Shown here piece after piece: positions 38,044 to 45,657 of a DNA stretch of 55,213 bases; within the stretch, counting starts at the first letter, position 1, and each line of letters begins with the position of its first letter. Where the stretch lies: the NCBI GenBank assembly GCA_020852865.1, contig JADYZZ010000014.1:1-55213 (forward strand), given 5' to 3'. Below the pieces are notes generated by a model. That model did not search any database, was not told where the DNA came from, and saw only the letters and a program-made list of their open reading frames with translations. A program made the translations under genes and the position numbers. The DNA is from Rubrivivax sp. (GTDB lineage Bacteria; Pseudomonadota; Gammaproteobacteria; Burkholderiales; Burkholderiaceae_C).

Positions 38044-40947
38044 TCAGAAGAACTTGTAGTCCAGCATCAGCAGGTACGAGCGGCCGCGCGGGTCGGCCAC
38101 GCGCGGCTCCCAGCTGCTGCCCGAGCCGGTGTTGGTGTCGTAGCTGTTGGCGAACGGCGGATCGGTGTCGAGCAGGTTCTTGATGCCGAAGGTCAGCGTC
38201 AGGTTCTTCACGCCGCTGTACGCCACGCTGGCGTGGTACAGCGTGTAGGGCTTGACGCGCGCATCCCACAGCGGCGTCGCCGCGTTGCCGTTGGCCACAC
38301 CCGGCGGCACGTAGCCGGCGTAGCCGCCGGTGTACTGCTGGCGCAGCGTGCCGGCCCAGTTGCCCGCGGCGTAGGTGACGAAGGCGTTGTGCTTCCAGCG
38401 GATGCCCAGGTCGCTCGAGCGCGTGAACACGCCCACCTCGCTCGGGCCGAAGGGCGAGCTGGTGAGCAGGCGCGACTTCTTCTCGAGCAGGTACGAGCCG
38501 TCGAGGCCGGCGACGACCTTGCCGCCGAGCGCGTTGCCGCCGCCGCGCAGCGACAGCTCGATGCCGCCGGTGCGCGTCTCGCCGGCGTTGACCCAGCGCG
38601 TGTCGATCTGGCGGATCGCGCCGGTGGCCGGATCGCGGATGAAGTTCTGCGGGAACAGCGTGTAGTTGGCCATGATCGTCGTGAGACCGAAGCTCTGGAT
38701 CGTGCCGTCGCGCCGGATCTCCCACCAGTCGAGCGTGGCGCTGAACTCGGGCAGCGGCTGCCAGACCAGGCCGATGTTGCTCATCTTCGACTTCTCGGGG
38801 CCGAGGTCGGCCTTGCCGCCGAACAGGGTGTTGAAGGTGATCGCCGCGCAGCCCGGCGCGTTGCTCACCACGAGCGAGGGGCAGGTTGCCGGGTCGGGCA
38901 CGCCGGCGCCGGTGTAGGGCGACTCGGTGATGCCGTTGTAGAGCTGGTTGAAGGTCGGCACGCGAAAACCCGTGCCGTACGAGGCGCGCAACACGAGGCT
39001 GTCGAGCGGCGCGTAGCGCAGCGAGACCTTCGGGTTGGTGGTGCTGCCGAAGCCGCTGTAGCGGTCGTAGCGCGCCGACAGGTTGGCCTCGAAGTTCTTG
39101 GCCAGCGGCAGCACGATCTCGCCGAACACCGCGTTGACGTCGCGCTTGACGCCCCCCAGCGCGTTGATGTTGTCGAACGCGGCGTTGAAGATCCAGGTAT
39201 TGATGTCGTTGGTGTTGACGCCGTTGTTGCCGTCGAACTGGTACTTCTCCTGGCGCCAGTCGACGCCGAGCGCGGCCATCGCGTCGCCGCCCGCGAGCTT
39301 GAACAGCGGGCCGGAGACGGTGGCGTCGACCTCGGTGGTGGTGTACTTGCCGTTGTACAGACGCGTGCCGCGCGCCGAGATCGCGTCGAGCGCGGCCTGC
39401 GCCGCCGGCGTCTGCTGCTCGCCGGCCAGCAAGAAGGGGTTGAGCACGCCGGTGTTGATGAGGTTGGCCAGCCCGACGTAGTTGTGGTAGCCGCTGCCCA
39501 GCAGCGACTTGCTCTTGCTGTAGGCCTCGGAGGCGCCGACGCGGTACTCCCAGTCGGCCATGAAGCCGAGCGGCCCCTCGGCGGCAAGCAGCAGGCGCCC
39601 GGTGTCGGTGGTGGTGTCGTACTGGCGCGGCCCGCAGGCCATGCAGCGCCAGCGGAAGGTCATCGGCAGGCCGTTGTTCACGGCCAGCTCGGGGAAGGTG
39701 CCCACGAGCGCGTTGAACACGCGCGCGTAGCCCGCGCCGGTGCTCGGGTAGGCGAGGTTGCGGAACGGGTTGGGCGTGGTCGTCCCGTTGGGCAGCGTGA
39801 TCGTGGCAACCGACGAGACGCTGCTGATCTGGTTCTCGGAGAAGGTCTTGGTCGACTCCGAGCGCCCGAGCAGCCACTCGGCCGTGAGCAGGTGCGCGCC
39901 GAGCTTGAAGTTGCCGCGCGTCACGAGGTTGGTGTTCTTTACCGGCTGCTGGATCACCGCGGCCTTGCCGGTGTCGTAGGCGCAGCCGAACTGCGAGGCC
40001 GGCGCGGCCGCCGCCGAGTTCCACAGCCGCTCGGCGTACGGGCCCATCAGCGGCTGCGAGCCGCAGCCGGCGGCGCCGGGCAGGTCGAGCGTGTTCACGC
40101 TGTTGAGCGTGGCGCCGTTGTACAGCGGCCCGGTGCCGTTGTTGGCGCCGCCCGGCCGCGTGAGCACGTTGCGGATCGTGTTGGCGTTGGTGGCGGCGAG
40201 GAACAGCGTGGCAAACGGCGTGCCGCGCGTGTCGGGCGACAGGCCGCGCTCGGGCTGGAAGCTGTCGACGAAGCCGCGCTGCGTACCGTCGAGGCGCTTG
40301 TTGTCGGTGACCGAGAGCGTGGCCAGCAGGTTGTAGCCCTGGCTCTCGAGGTTGCCCAGGCCGCCGGTGAGCGCGGCGCGGTAGATGTCGCCGCCGCCGT
40401 GCTCGGTGACGTCGGCCGAGGCGCTGGCGCGCAGGCCGGCGAAGTCGTTGCGCAGGATGAAGTTGATGACGCCGCCCACGGCGTCGGTGCCGTAGATCGA
40501 CGAGGCGCCGTCCTTGAGGATCTCGACGCGCTCGACCGCCGCCATCGGGATCTGGTTGAGGTCGACGACGCCGCCATTGAGGCCGTGCGCCGCGACGCGC
40601 CGGCCGTTGAGCAGGATCAGCGTCGCGTTGGCGCCCTGGCTGCGCAGGTTGGCCGAGGTGGCGCCGTTGTTGCCGCGCGCCTGGCCGCTCACGACGTCGG
40701 CATTGCTCGCCAGGTTGTCCAGACCGTTGGCATTGAAGCTGAGCGTGGAGATGAGCTGCTCGGCGCTGACGATGCCCTGGCGGTCGAGCTCGGCGCGCGT
40801 GATGGTCTGCAGCGGCAGCGCACCCTCGGACTGGATGCGCTTGATGCTCGAGCCGGTGATCTCGACGCGCTGCGCGCTCGACTGCGCCAGCGCGTGCGAG
40901 GCCAGGCCGAGCGCGGCCAGGCCGCCGACCAGGATCTTGAATCTCAT
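38044..40947 (-). CDS. TonB-dependent outer-membrane receptor (non-siderophore type)
   Basis: The 967-residue receptor begins with a signal peptide (ILVGGLAALGLASHALA) and has the plug markers VEITGSSIKR (TonB-box region), SAEQLISTLSFNANG, LRSQGANATLILLNGRRVA, and VERVEILKDGASSIYGTDAVGGVINFI. The barrel ends in YLLMLDYKFF. This long type, without a secretin-like signalling domain, is common among receptors for peptides, glycans and other large nutrients. Its position just before a dipeptide-type importer and beside an AmpG-like permease suggests a peptide or cell-wall fragment as ligand; this is inference. The start is supported by an AGAGGA site. No Fur-like box was noticed upstream. Confidence 0.92.
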   Translation of the reverse strand: MRFKILVGGLAALGLASHALAQSSAQRVEITGSSIKRIQSEGALPLQTITRAELDRQGIVSAEQLISTLSFNANGLDNLASNADVVSGQARGNNGATSANLRSQGANATLILLNGRRVAAHGLNGGVVDLNQIPMAAVERVEILKDGASSIYGTDAVGGVINFILRNDFAGLRASASADVTEHGGGDIYRAALTGGLGNLESQGYNLLATLSVTDNKRLDGTQRGFVDSFQPERGLSPDTRGTPFATLFLAATNANTIRNVLTRPGGANNGTGPLYNGATLNSVNTLDLPGAAGCGSQPLMGPYAERLWNSAAAAPASQFGCAYDTGKAAVIQQPVKNTNLVTRGNFKLGAHLLTAEWLLGRSESTKTFSENQISSVSSVATITLPNGTTTPNPFRNLAYPSTGAGYARVFNALVGTFPELAVNNGLPMTFRWRCMACGPRQYDTTTDTGRLLLAAEGPLGFMADWEYRVGASEAYSKSKSLLGSGYHNYVGLANLINTGVLNPFLLAGEQQTPAAQAALDAISARGTRLYNGKYTTTEVDATVSGPLFKLAGGDAMAALGVDWRQEKYQFDGNNGVNTNDINTWIFNAAFDNINALGGVKRDVNAVFGEIVLPLAKNFEANLSARYDRYSGFGSTTNPKVSLRYAPLDSLVLRASYGTGFRVPTFNQLYNGITESPYTGAGVPDPATCPSLVVSNAPGCAAITFNTLFGGKADLGPEKSKMSNIGLVWQPLPEFSATLDWWEIRRDGTIQSFGLTTIMANYTLFPQNFIRDPATGAIRQIDTRWVNAGETRTGGIELSLRGGGNALGGKVVAGLDGSYLLEKKSRLLTSSPFGPSEVGVFTRSSDLGIRWKHNAFVTYAAGNWAGTLRQQYTGGYAGYVPPGVANGNAATPLWDARVKPYTLYHASVAYSGVKNLTLTFGIKNLLDTDPPFANSYDTNTGSGSSWEPRVADPRGRSYLLMLDYKFF

Positions 40948-41154
40948 CTTCGGGTCCTCTCGGTTTGTTTGTGGCGGGCCTGGGACGCGCGTCGCGCAGG
41001 GAACTGCGGACGCCTGCGCCCCCTGGCGCCCGGGTCGGGCGCCAGGGAGCGCTCCCTCGCGCGTAGTGTGCACGCCCGGGGCGCGCCGCCCATCCGGGAA
41101 AGCCACGGCAAGCCGCGCGCCGCAGGCCGGCGCGGCGCCGTGATACTGGCCGCG

Positions 41155-42531
41155 ATGAGCCCCGCCGCAGCACGCTCGCCCTGGGCCTGGATCCCGACGC
41201 TGTACTTCGTGCAGGGCCTGCCCTACGTGGCGGTGATGACGCTGGCGGTGGTGATGTACAAGAACCTCGGCGTGGGCAACGCCGAGATCGCGCTGGCCAC
41301 GAGCTGGCTGTACCTGCCCTGGGTGATCAAGCCGCTGTGGAGCCCGCTGGTCGACCTCTTCGGCCGCAAGCGGCACTGGGTCGTGGCGCTGCAGTTCACG
41401 CTCGGCGCGGCGCTGGCAATGGCGGCGCTGGCGCTGCCGGCGCCGCGCTGGTTCGCGCTCACGCTGGCCGCGTTCTGGCTGCTCGCCTTCGCCTCGGCGA
41501 CGCACGACATCGCCGCCGACGGCTACTACATGCTCGCGCTGCCCGACGAGCGCCGCCAGGCCGCCTACGTCGGCGTGCGCAGCACCTTCTACCGCCTGGC
41601 GATGATCGCCGGCCAGGGCGGCCTGGTGGTGCTGGCCGGCTGGCTGCATGCGCGCAGCGGGCAGATGGTCGTCGCCTGGGCAGCGGTGATGGCGCTGCTG
41701 GGCGCCGTACTGGCCGCTGCGGCGCTGTACCACGCCTGGGCGTTGCCGCGGCCGGCCGACGACCGGCCGGCGCCGCGCTCGGCGGGCGCGGCCGGCGCCG
41801 CGCGCAGCGCCGCAGCGGCGACTTCAGCGCCGGCGGCCGCCGCGGCGCAGGCGACCCCCAGGACGGCGCACACCGGGGCGATCGCCGCCTGGGCCGGCGA
41901 TTTCGCGCAGGTCTTCGCCGCCTTCTTCCGCCGCCCCGACATCGGCCGCGTGCTCGCCTTCTTGCTGCTGTACCGCTTTGCCGAGGCGCAGCTGCTCAAG
42001 CTGGTGGCGCCCTTCCTGCTCGACCCGCTCGCGGCCGGCGGCCTGGGCCTGACGACGCAGGACGTGGGCATCGCCTACGGCAGCTTCGGCGTCGCCGCGC
42101 TCACCGCGGGCGGGCTGCTCGGCGGCTGGACGATCAGCCGGGTCGGGCTGGCGCGCGCGCTGTGGCCGCTGGTCTTCGCGATGCACCTGCCCAACGCGCT
42201 GTACGTGGCGCTGGCCGTGGCGCAGCCGCAGCAGCTCGCGCTGGTGAGCGCGGCCATCGCGCTCGAGCAGTTCGGCTACGGCTTCGGCTTCACCGCCTAC
42301 ATGGTGTACCTGCTGCAGGTGGCCGGCGGCGCCGACGGCGCCAATCCGCACAAGACCGCGCACTACGCCATCGGCACCGGCTTCATGGCGCTGGGCATGA
42401 TGCTGCCCGGCATGTGGTCGGGCTGGCTGCAGCAGTGGCTGGGCTACCGCGATTTCTTCGTCTGGTGCTGCCTGGCCACGCTGCCTTCGTTCGCGGCGGC
42501 GGCGCTGATCCGCGTGCGCGCAGGCGATTGA
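41155..42531 (+). CDS. MFS permease of the AmpG-like (PAT) family
   Basis: The 458-residue, 12-helix protein starts WAWIPTLYFVQGLPYVAVMT, followed by MYKNLGV, SWLYLPWVIKPLWSPLVD and the motif-A-like FGRKRHW. HDIAADGYYMLALP corresponds to the conserved acidic loop of AmpG-like muropeptide permeases. The loop between the halves is long and Ala/Pro-rich. E. coli AmpG imports anhydro-muropeptides; members of this wider group may instead move siderophore or acetyl-CoA substrates. The gene is divergent from the TonB-dependent receptor (207-base gap without a clear site), which fits a cell-wall recycling role. Confidence 0.8.
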   Translation: MSPAAARSPWAWIPTLYFVQGLPYVAVMTLAVVMYKNLGVGNAEIALATSWLYLPWVIKPLWSPLVDLFGRKRHWVVALQFTLGAALAMAALALPAPRWFALTLAAFWLLAFASATHDIAADGYYMLALPDERRQAAYVGVRSTFYRLAMIAGQGGLVVLAGWLHARSGQMVVAWAAVMALLGAVLAAAALYHAWALPRPADDRPAPRSAGAAGAARSAAAATSAPAAAAAQATPRTAHTGAIAAWAGDFAQVFAAFFRRPDIGRVLAFLLLYRFAEAQLLKLVAPFLLDPLAAGGLGLTTQDVGIAYGSFGVAALTAGGLLGGWTISRVGLARALWPLVFAMHLPNALYVALAVAQPQQLALVSAAIALEQFGYGFGFTAYMVYLLQVAGGADGANPHKTAHYAIGTGFMALGMMLPGMWSGWLQQWLGYRDFFVWCCLATLPSFAAAALIRVRAGD

Positions 42532-42549
42532 GCCTGCAATCGCGTCGGC

Positions 42550-42597
42550 GATCACGCCGGTGATTGCGCCGGTGATTGCGCCGGCAATCCCGCCGGG
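42550..42597. repeat. 12-bp tandem repeat, four units (GATTGCGCCGGT)
   Basis: Units at 42550, 42562, 42574 and 42586 with slight decay, in the gap between the stops of the AmpG-like permease and yidB (convergent genes). Non-coding. Confidence 0.88.
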
Positions 42598-42628
42598 GAT
42601 CGGGCCCTCGGGCCGGCCCGAAGCCGCT

Positions 42629-43096
42629 TCAGCGCTTGAGCAGCCCGCCCAGCAGCCCGGCCAGGTCGCCCGCGCCGAGCTGCGAGGCGAGGTCGCCCTG
42701 CGGGACCTGCCCCTGCGGCGTCAGCTTGTCCACCACCTGCGGCAGCAGGTGGCTGAGCTGGCCGAGCAGATCGCCCTGGTTCAGGCCGAGCTGGCCGGCC
42801 ATGCCGGCAATGCGCTCGCTGCCGAGCACCTGGGCCAGCTGGTCGGCCGAAACCGGCAGGTTCTGGCCGGTACCGATCCAGGAGTCGGCGACATGCCCCA
42901 GGCCGTTGCGCGCGAAGGCCTCGACGAGCCCGGCCAGACCGCCGAGCCCGGCGCCGGCCGCGCCGCCGGCACTTGCGGCACTGCCCGCGCCGCCCGCCAG
43001 CATGCCGACGATGGCGCCCAGCAGATCGCCCTGCGGTGCCGCCGCGTCGCCCTGCGCCTGGCCGAGTGCGCCGACGATGGAATCGAGCAGACCCAT
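42629..43096 (-). CDS. YidB/DUF937 family protein
   Basis: The 155-residue protein has the YidB pattern: MGLLDSIVGALGQ at the N terminus, a Gly/Ala-rich stretch, then GLVEAFARNGLGHVADSWIGTGQNLPVSADQLAQVLG and LLPQVVDKLTPQG. A GAGGAG site correctly spaced for ATG 43096 decides the start over ATG 43102. Function is unknown; members are small cytosolic helical proteins. It is convergent with the AmpG-like gene. Confidence 0.9.
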   Translation of the reverse strand: MGLLDSIVGALGQAQGDAAAPQGDLLGAIVGMLAGGAGSAASAGGAAGAGLGGLAGLVEAFARNGLGHVADSWIGTGQNLPVSADQLAQVLGSERIAGMAGQLGLNQGDLLGQLSHLLPQVVDKLTPQGQVPQGDLASQLGAGDLAGLLGGLLKR

Positions 43097-43171
43097 GTTC
43101 ATCTCCTCTGTTCGTGATGCGGGTGAAGTCCATTCTCGGCCCGCGCGGCGCACGCGGCAATGCAAGGCGCT

Positions 43172-44041
43172 TCAACCCTGGCCCGGCCCGAGCGCTGCCA
43201 GCCCGAGCCAGGCCAGCAGCGCCAGCGGCGCGGTATCGGCGCGCAGCGTGCGCGACCCCAGGCCTACCGGCACGAAGCCCGCGGCGCGCGCGGCTTCCTG
43301 TTCGGCCGGCGCGAGTCCGCCTTCGGGGCCGCTCAGCACGATGATGGCTGCATCGCTCATGCCCGGCGTGCCCGCCTTGCCCGCCGTGGCGTGCGCGCCG
43401 GGCGTGCCGTATCCACCGGGCGCGCCTTGTCCGCTGATTGCAGCGGCAGCGCCAGCGGCAGGTGCGGCGCTGCGCGCCAGCGCCGCCGCCGGCGCCAGCG
43501 CCGCCGGATCCAGGCTCAGCAGCCAACGGGCGGCGCCGGGCGCGCCCGGCAGCGCCGCGAGCCAGTCGGGCAGGCCGCGGACCGTGCCGACTTCGGGGAC
43601 GCGCGTGCGCCCGCATTGCTCGGACGCCGACACCGCCACCGCCTGCCAGTGCGCCCGCCTGCGCTCGGCGCGCTCGCCCGCCAGGCGCAGCACCGAGCGC
43701 TCGCACAGCAGCGGCTGCAGCGCCGCCGCGCCGAGCTCGGTGGCCTTCTCGACCAGCGCGTCCATGCGTTCGTTGGTCGGCATGCCCAGGGCCAGCGTCA
43801 CCGCCCAGGGCAGTTCGCGCTCCACCGCCGCCACCGCGCCCACGCGCACCGTCACCTCGCGCCGGCCCAGCGCCAGCACTTCGGCGGCAGCCTCGTGGCC
43901 GCGGCCGTCGAAGAGCACGAGCCGGTCGCCCGGCTGCACGCGCCGCACCTGGGCGTGGCGCGCGGCCGTCTCGGGCAGCGCGAGCGCGGCGCCGGCCGCC
44001 AGCGCGGCGGCCTCGGGGTCGATGAAGAGGCGCAGTGCCAA
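43172..44041 (-). CDS. rsmE: 16S rRNA m3U1498 methyltransferase RsmE
   Basis: RsmE methylates U1498 of 16S rRNA with SAM. The 289-residue protein has the N-terminal PUA-like part (HAQVRRVQPGDRLVLFDGRGHE), the LALGMPTNERMDALVEKATELGAAALQPLLCERS block, and the SPOUT knot IIVLSGPEGGLAPAEQEAARAAGF...LRADTAPLALLA. About 45 Ala/Gly/Thr-rich residues are inserted before the knot (around GAPGGYGTPGAHATAGKAGT), against about 243 residues in E. coli. The start is TTG at 44041. Confidence 0.94.
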   Translation of the reverse strand: MALRLFIDPEAAALAAGAALALPETAARHAQVRRVQPGDRLVLFDGRGHEAAAEVLALGRREVTVRVGAVAAVERELPWAVTLALGMPTNERMDALVEKATELGAAALQPLLCERSVLRLAGERAERRRAHWQAVAVSASEQCGRTRVPEVGTVRGLPDWLAALPGAPGAARWLLSLDPAALAPAAALARSAAPAAGAAAAISGQGAPGGYGTPGAHATAGKAGTPGMSDAAIIVLSGPEGGLAPAEQEAARAAGFVPVGLGSRTLRADTAPLALLAWLGLAALGPGQG

Positions 44042-44046
44042 GCCGT

Positions 44047-44206
44047 TCGTGCCTGCGGTCGCTTATGGTTGCCTGGGGTCGCGCCTGTAGTCGCCTGGGG
44101 TTGCCTTGGCTCGCCTGAGGTCGCCTGAGGTCGCGCGGGTTCGCCTGAGGTCGCCTTGGCTTGCCTGGGCCTGCCTTGCGTCGCCCGGGGCCGCGTTCGG
44201 CCGCGT
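44047..44206. repeat. Degenerate 10-bp tandem repeat array (GTCGCCTGAG-like), about 15 units
   Basis: The whole gap between the amidase stop and the rsmE start is built of ten-base units such as GTCGCCTGAG, GTCGCCTTGG, CTTGCCTGGG and GCCGCGTTCG. Period 10 is not compatible with a reading frame. No start codon or other signal is seen within it. Confidence 0.88.
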
Positions 44207-45562
44207 TCAGCCGGCCTCGGCCAGCAGCGCCTCCGCCGCCAGCGCCACGCCGGCCAGCGCGGCGTCGTGGCCGCCGGGCGCGGCGAGCATCAGGCCCACC
44301 GGCAGCGCGCCCGGCGCCTGGCAGGGCAGCGTGAAGGCGCAGCCGTCGAGGAAGTTGACGACGGAGGTATTGCGCAGCAACAGGCCGTTGGCCTTGAAGA
44401 AGGCCGTGTCGTCGGCCGCCAGCGGCGCGATCGCCGGCGCGACGATCGGCACCGTGGGGCAGACGAGCGCATCGAAGCCCTCGAGCCGCGCCGTGACGCG
44501 CGCGATCCACTCGGCGCGCCGCTGCTGCATGCGGATGTAGTCGGCCGCCGAAACGCCCGCGCCGAGCGCGATGCGCTGCGCCACGCGCGGATCGAACTCG
44601 GCGCGCCGCGCGGCCATCGCCTCGCGGTGCGTGGCCCAGGCCTCCACCGCCGAGAAGCCGCCCGGCGCGTTGATCGCGGCGATCTCGCCCAGCTCGGCCA
44701 GCGGCAGCTCGACGATGCGCGCGCCGGCGCGCGCCAGCAGCGCCAGCGCGCGCTCGAAGGCCGCCGCCACCGGCGGCTCGAGCGCGTCGAGCATGAGCGT
44801 GCGCGGCAGCGCCAGCCTGAGCCCCGCCGCCGCACGCGGCGCCACCGCCAGCGGCGCAGCGGCCAGCACGCCGTCGACGACCAGGCAGTCGGCCACGGTG
44901 CGCGCCATCGAGCACACGGTGTCGAGCGTGAACGACAGCGGGAACGCACCCGCCAGCGGCGTGCGCCGCTGCGTGTTCTTGAAGCCCACGAGGCCGCACA
45001 GGGCGGCCGGGATGCGGATCGAGCCGCCGGTGTCGGAGCCGAGTCCGGCCACCGCCAGCCCCAGCGCCACCGACACCGCGGCGCCCGACGACGAACCGCC
45101 CGGGATGCGCGCCAGCGCGTCGTCGCAGGGGTTGCGCGGCGTGCCGTGGTGCGGGTTGATGCCCACGCCCGAGAACGCGAACTCGCTCATGTTGGTGCGG
45201 CCGACGATGGCCGCGCCGGCCGCGCGCAGCCGCGCGACGGCCGGCGCGTCGGCCTCGGCCGGCGGCATGCCCGAGCGCAGGCGCGAGCCCGCCAGCGTGG
45301 CCTCGCCGGCCACGTCGAACAAGTCCTTCACGCTCACCGGCAGACCCGCCAGCGGCGCCGGCGGCGCGCCGGCGGCACGCGCCTCGTCGGCCGCGCGCGC
45401 CGCGGCACGCGCGGTCTCGGGATACAGCCGCGTGAAGACATGGGCGGCGGCGGGCTCCTGCGCCGCACGCGCCAGCACCGCGTCGACGAGGCGGAGGTGG
45501 GCATCGCGCGGCGCCTGCGCGCCTTGCAGCCGCGCGCGCAGCTCGATTAGGGAAGGCAGCAT
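44207..45562 (-). CDS. Amidase signature family hydrolase (GatA-like fold)
   Basis: The 451-residue enzyme carries the amidase Ser-cisSer-Lys triad: Lys in LPVSVKDLF (K79), GGSSSGAAVS (cis-Ser ~156-157) and the nucleophile in SDTGGSIRIPAALCG (S180). GRTNMSEFAFSG and GINPHHGTPRNP are also typical. It is shorter than GatA (about 485), and no gatB or gatC is adjacent, so a catabolic amidase is more likely than the glutamyl-tRNA amidotransferase. The ATG at 45562 follows an 18-base direct repeat. Confidence 0.9.
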   Translation of the reverse strand: MLPSLIELRARLQGAQAPRDAHLRLVDAVLARAAQEPAAAHVFTRLYPETARAAARAADEARAAGAPPAPLAGLPVSVKDLFDVAGEATLAGSRLRSGMPPAEADAPAVARLRAAGAAIVGRTNMSEFAFSGVGINPHHGTPRNPCDDALARIPGGSSSGAAVSVALGLAVAGLGSDTGGSIRIPAALCGLVGFKNTQRRTPLAGAFPLSFTLDTVCSMARTVADCLVVDGVLAAAPLAVAPRAAAGLRLALPRTLMLDALEPPVAAAFERALALLARAGARIVELPLAELGEIAAINAPGGFSAVEAWATHREAMAARRAEFDPRVAQRIALGAGVSAADYIRMQQRRAEWIARVTARLEGFDALVCPTVPIVAPAIAPLAADDTAFFKANGLLLRNTSVVNFLDGCAFTLPCQAPGALPVGLMLAAPGGHDAALAGVALAAEALLAEAG

Positions 45563-45571
45563 CGACGCATT

Positions 45572-45613
45572 GTTGCGCGTGCCGGCCGGAGCATCGTTGC
45601 GCGTGCCGGCCGG
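45572..45613. repeat. 18-bp direct repeat, two copies 24 bp apart
   Basis: GTTGCGCGTGCCGGCCGG at 45572-45589 and 45596-45613 is identical in both copies, just upstream of the amidase start. Confidence 0.9.
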
Positions 45614-45636
45614 GGCGCGGCCTGGCGCCGGCGCCT

Positions 45637-45652
45637 GCGCCTGCGCAGGCGC
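45637..45652 (-). terminator. 16-bp perfect palindrome after the restriction subunit gene
   Basis: GCGCCTGCGCAGGCGC begins 5 bases past the res stop. It has no T-tract, so a terminator role is only possible. Confidence 0.4.
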
Positions 45653-45657
45653 GCCGA

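Noticed and set aside
37981..42531. Plus-strand frame of 1516 codons covering the TonB-dependent receptor and the permease
   Set aside because: Only the last 458 codons (AmpG-like permease from 41155) are real; the rest is the antisense of the receptor.
44047..44206. Decamer array considered as a CRISPR array
   Set aside because: Units are 10 bp and contiguous without spacers.
44207..45562. Amidase as GatA of the tRNA amidotransferase
   Set aside because: The protein is shorter than GatA and no gatB or gatC is adjacent.
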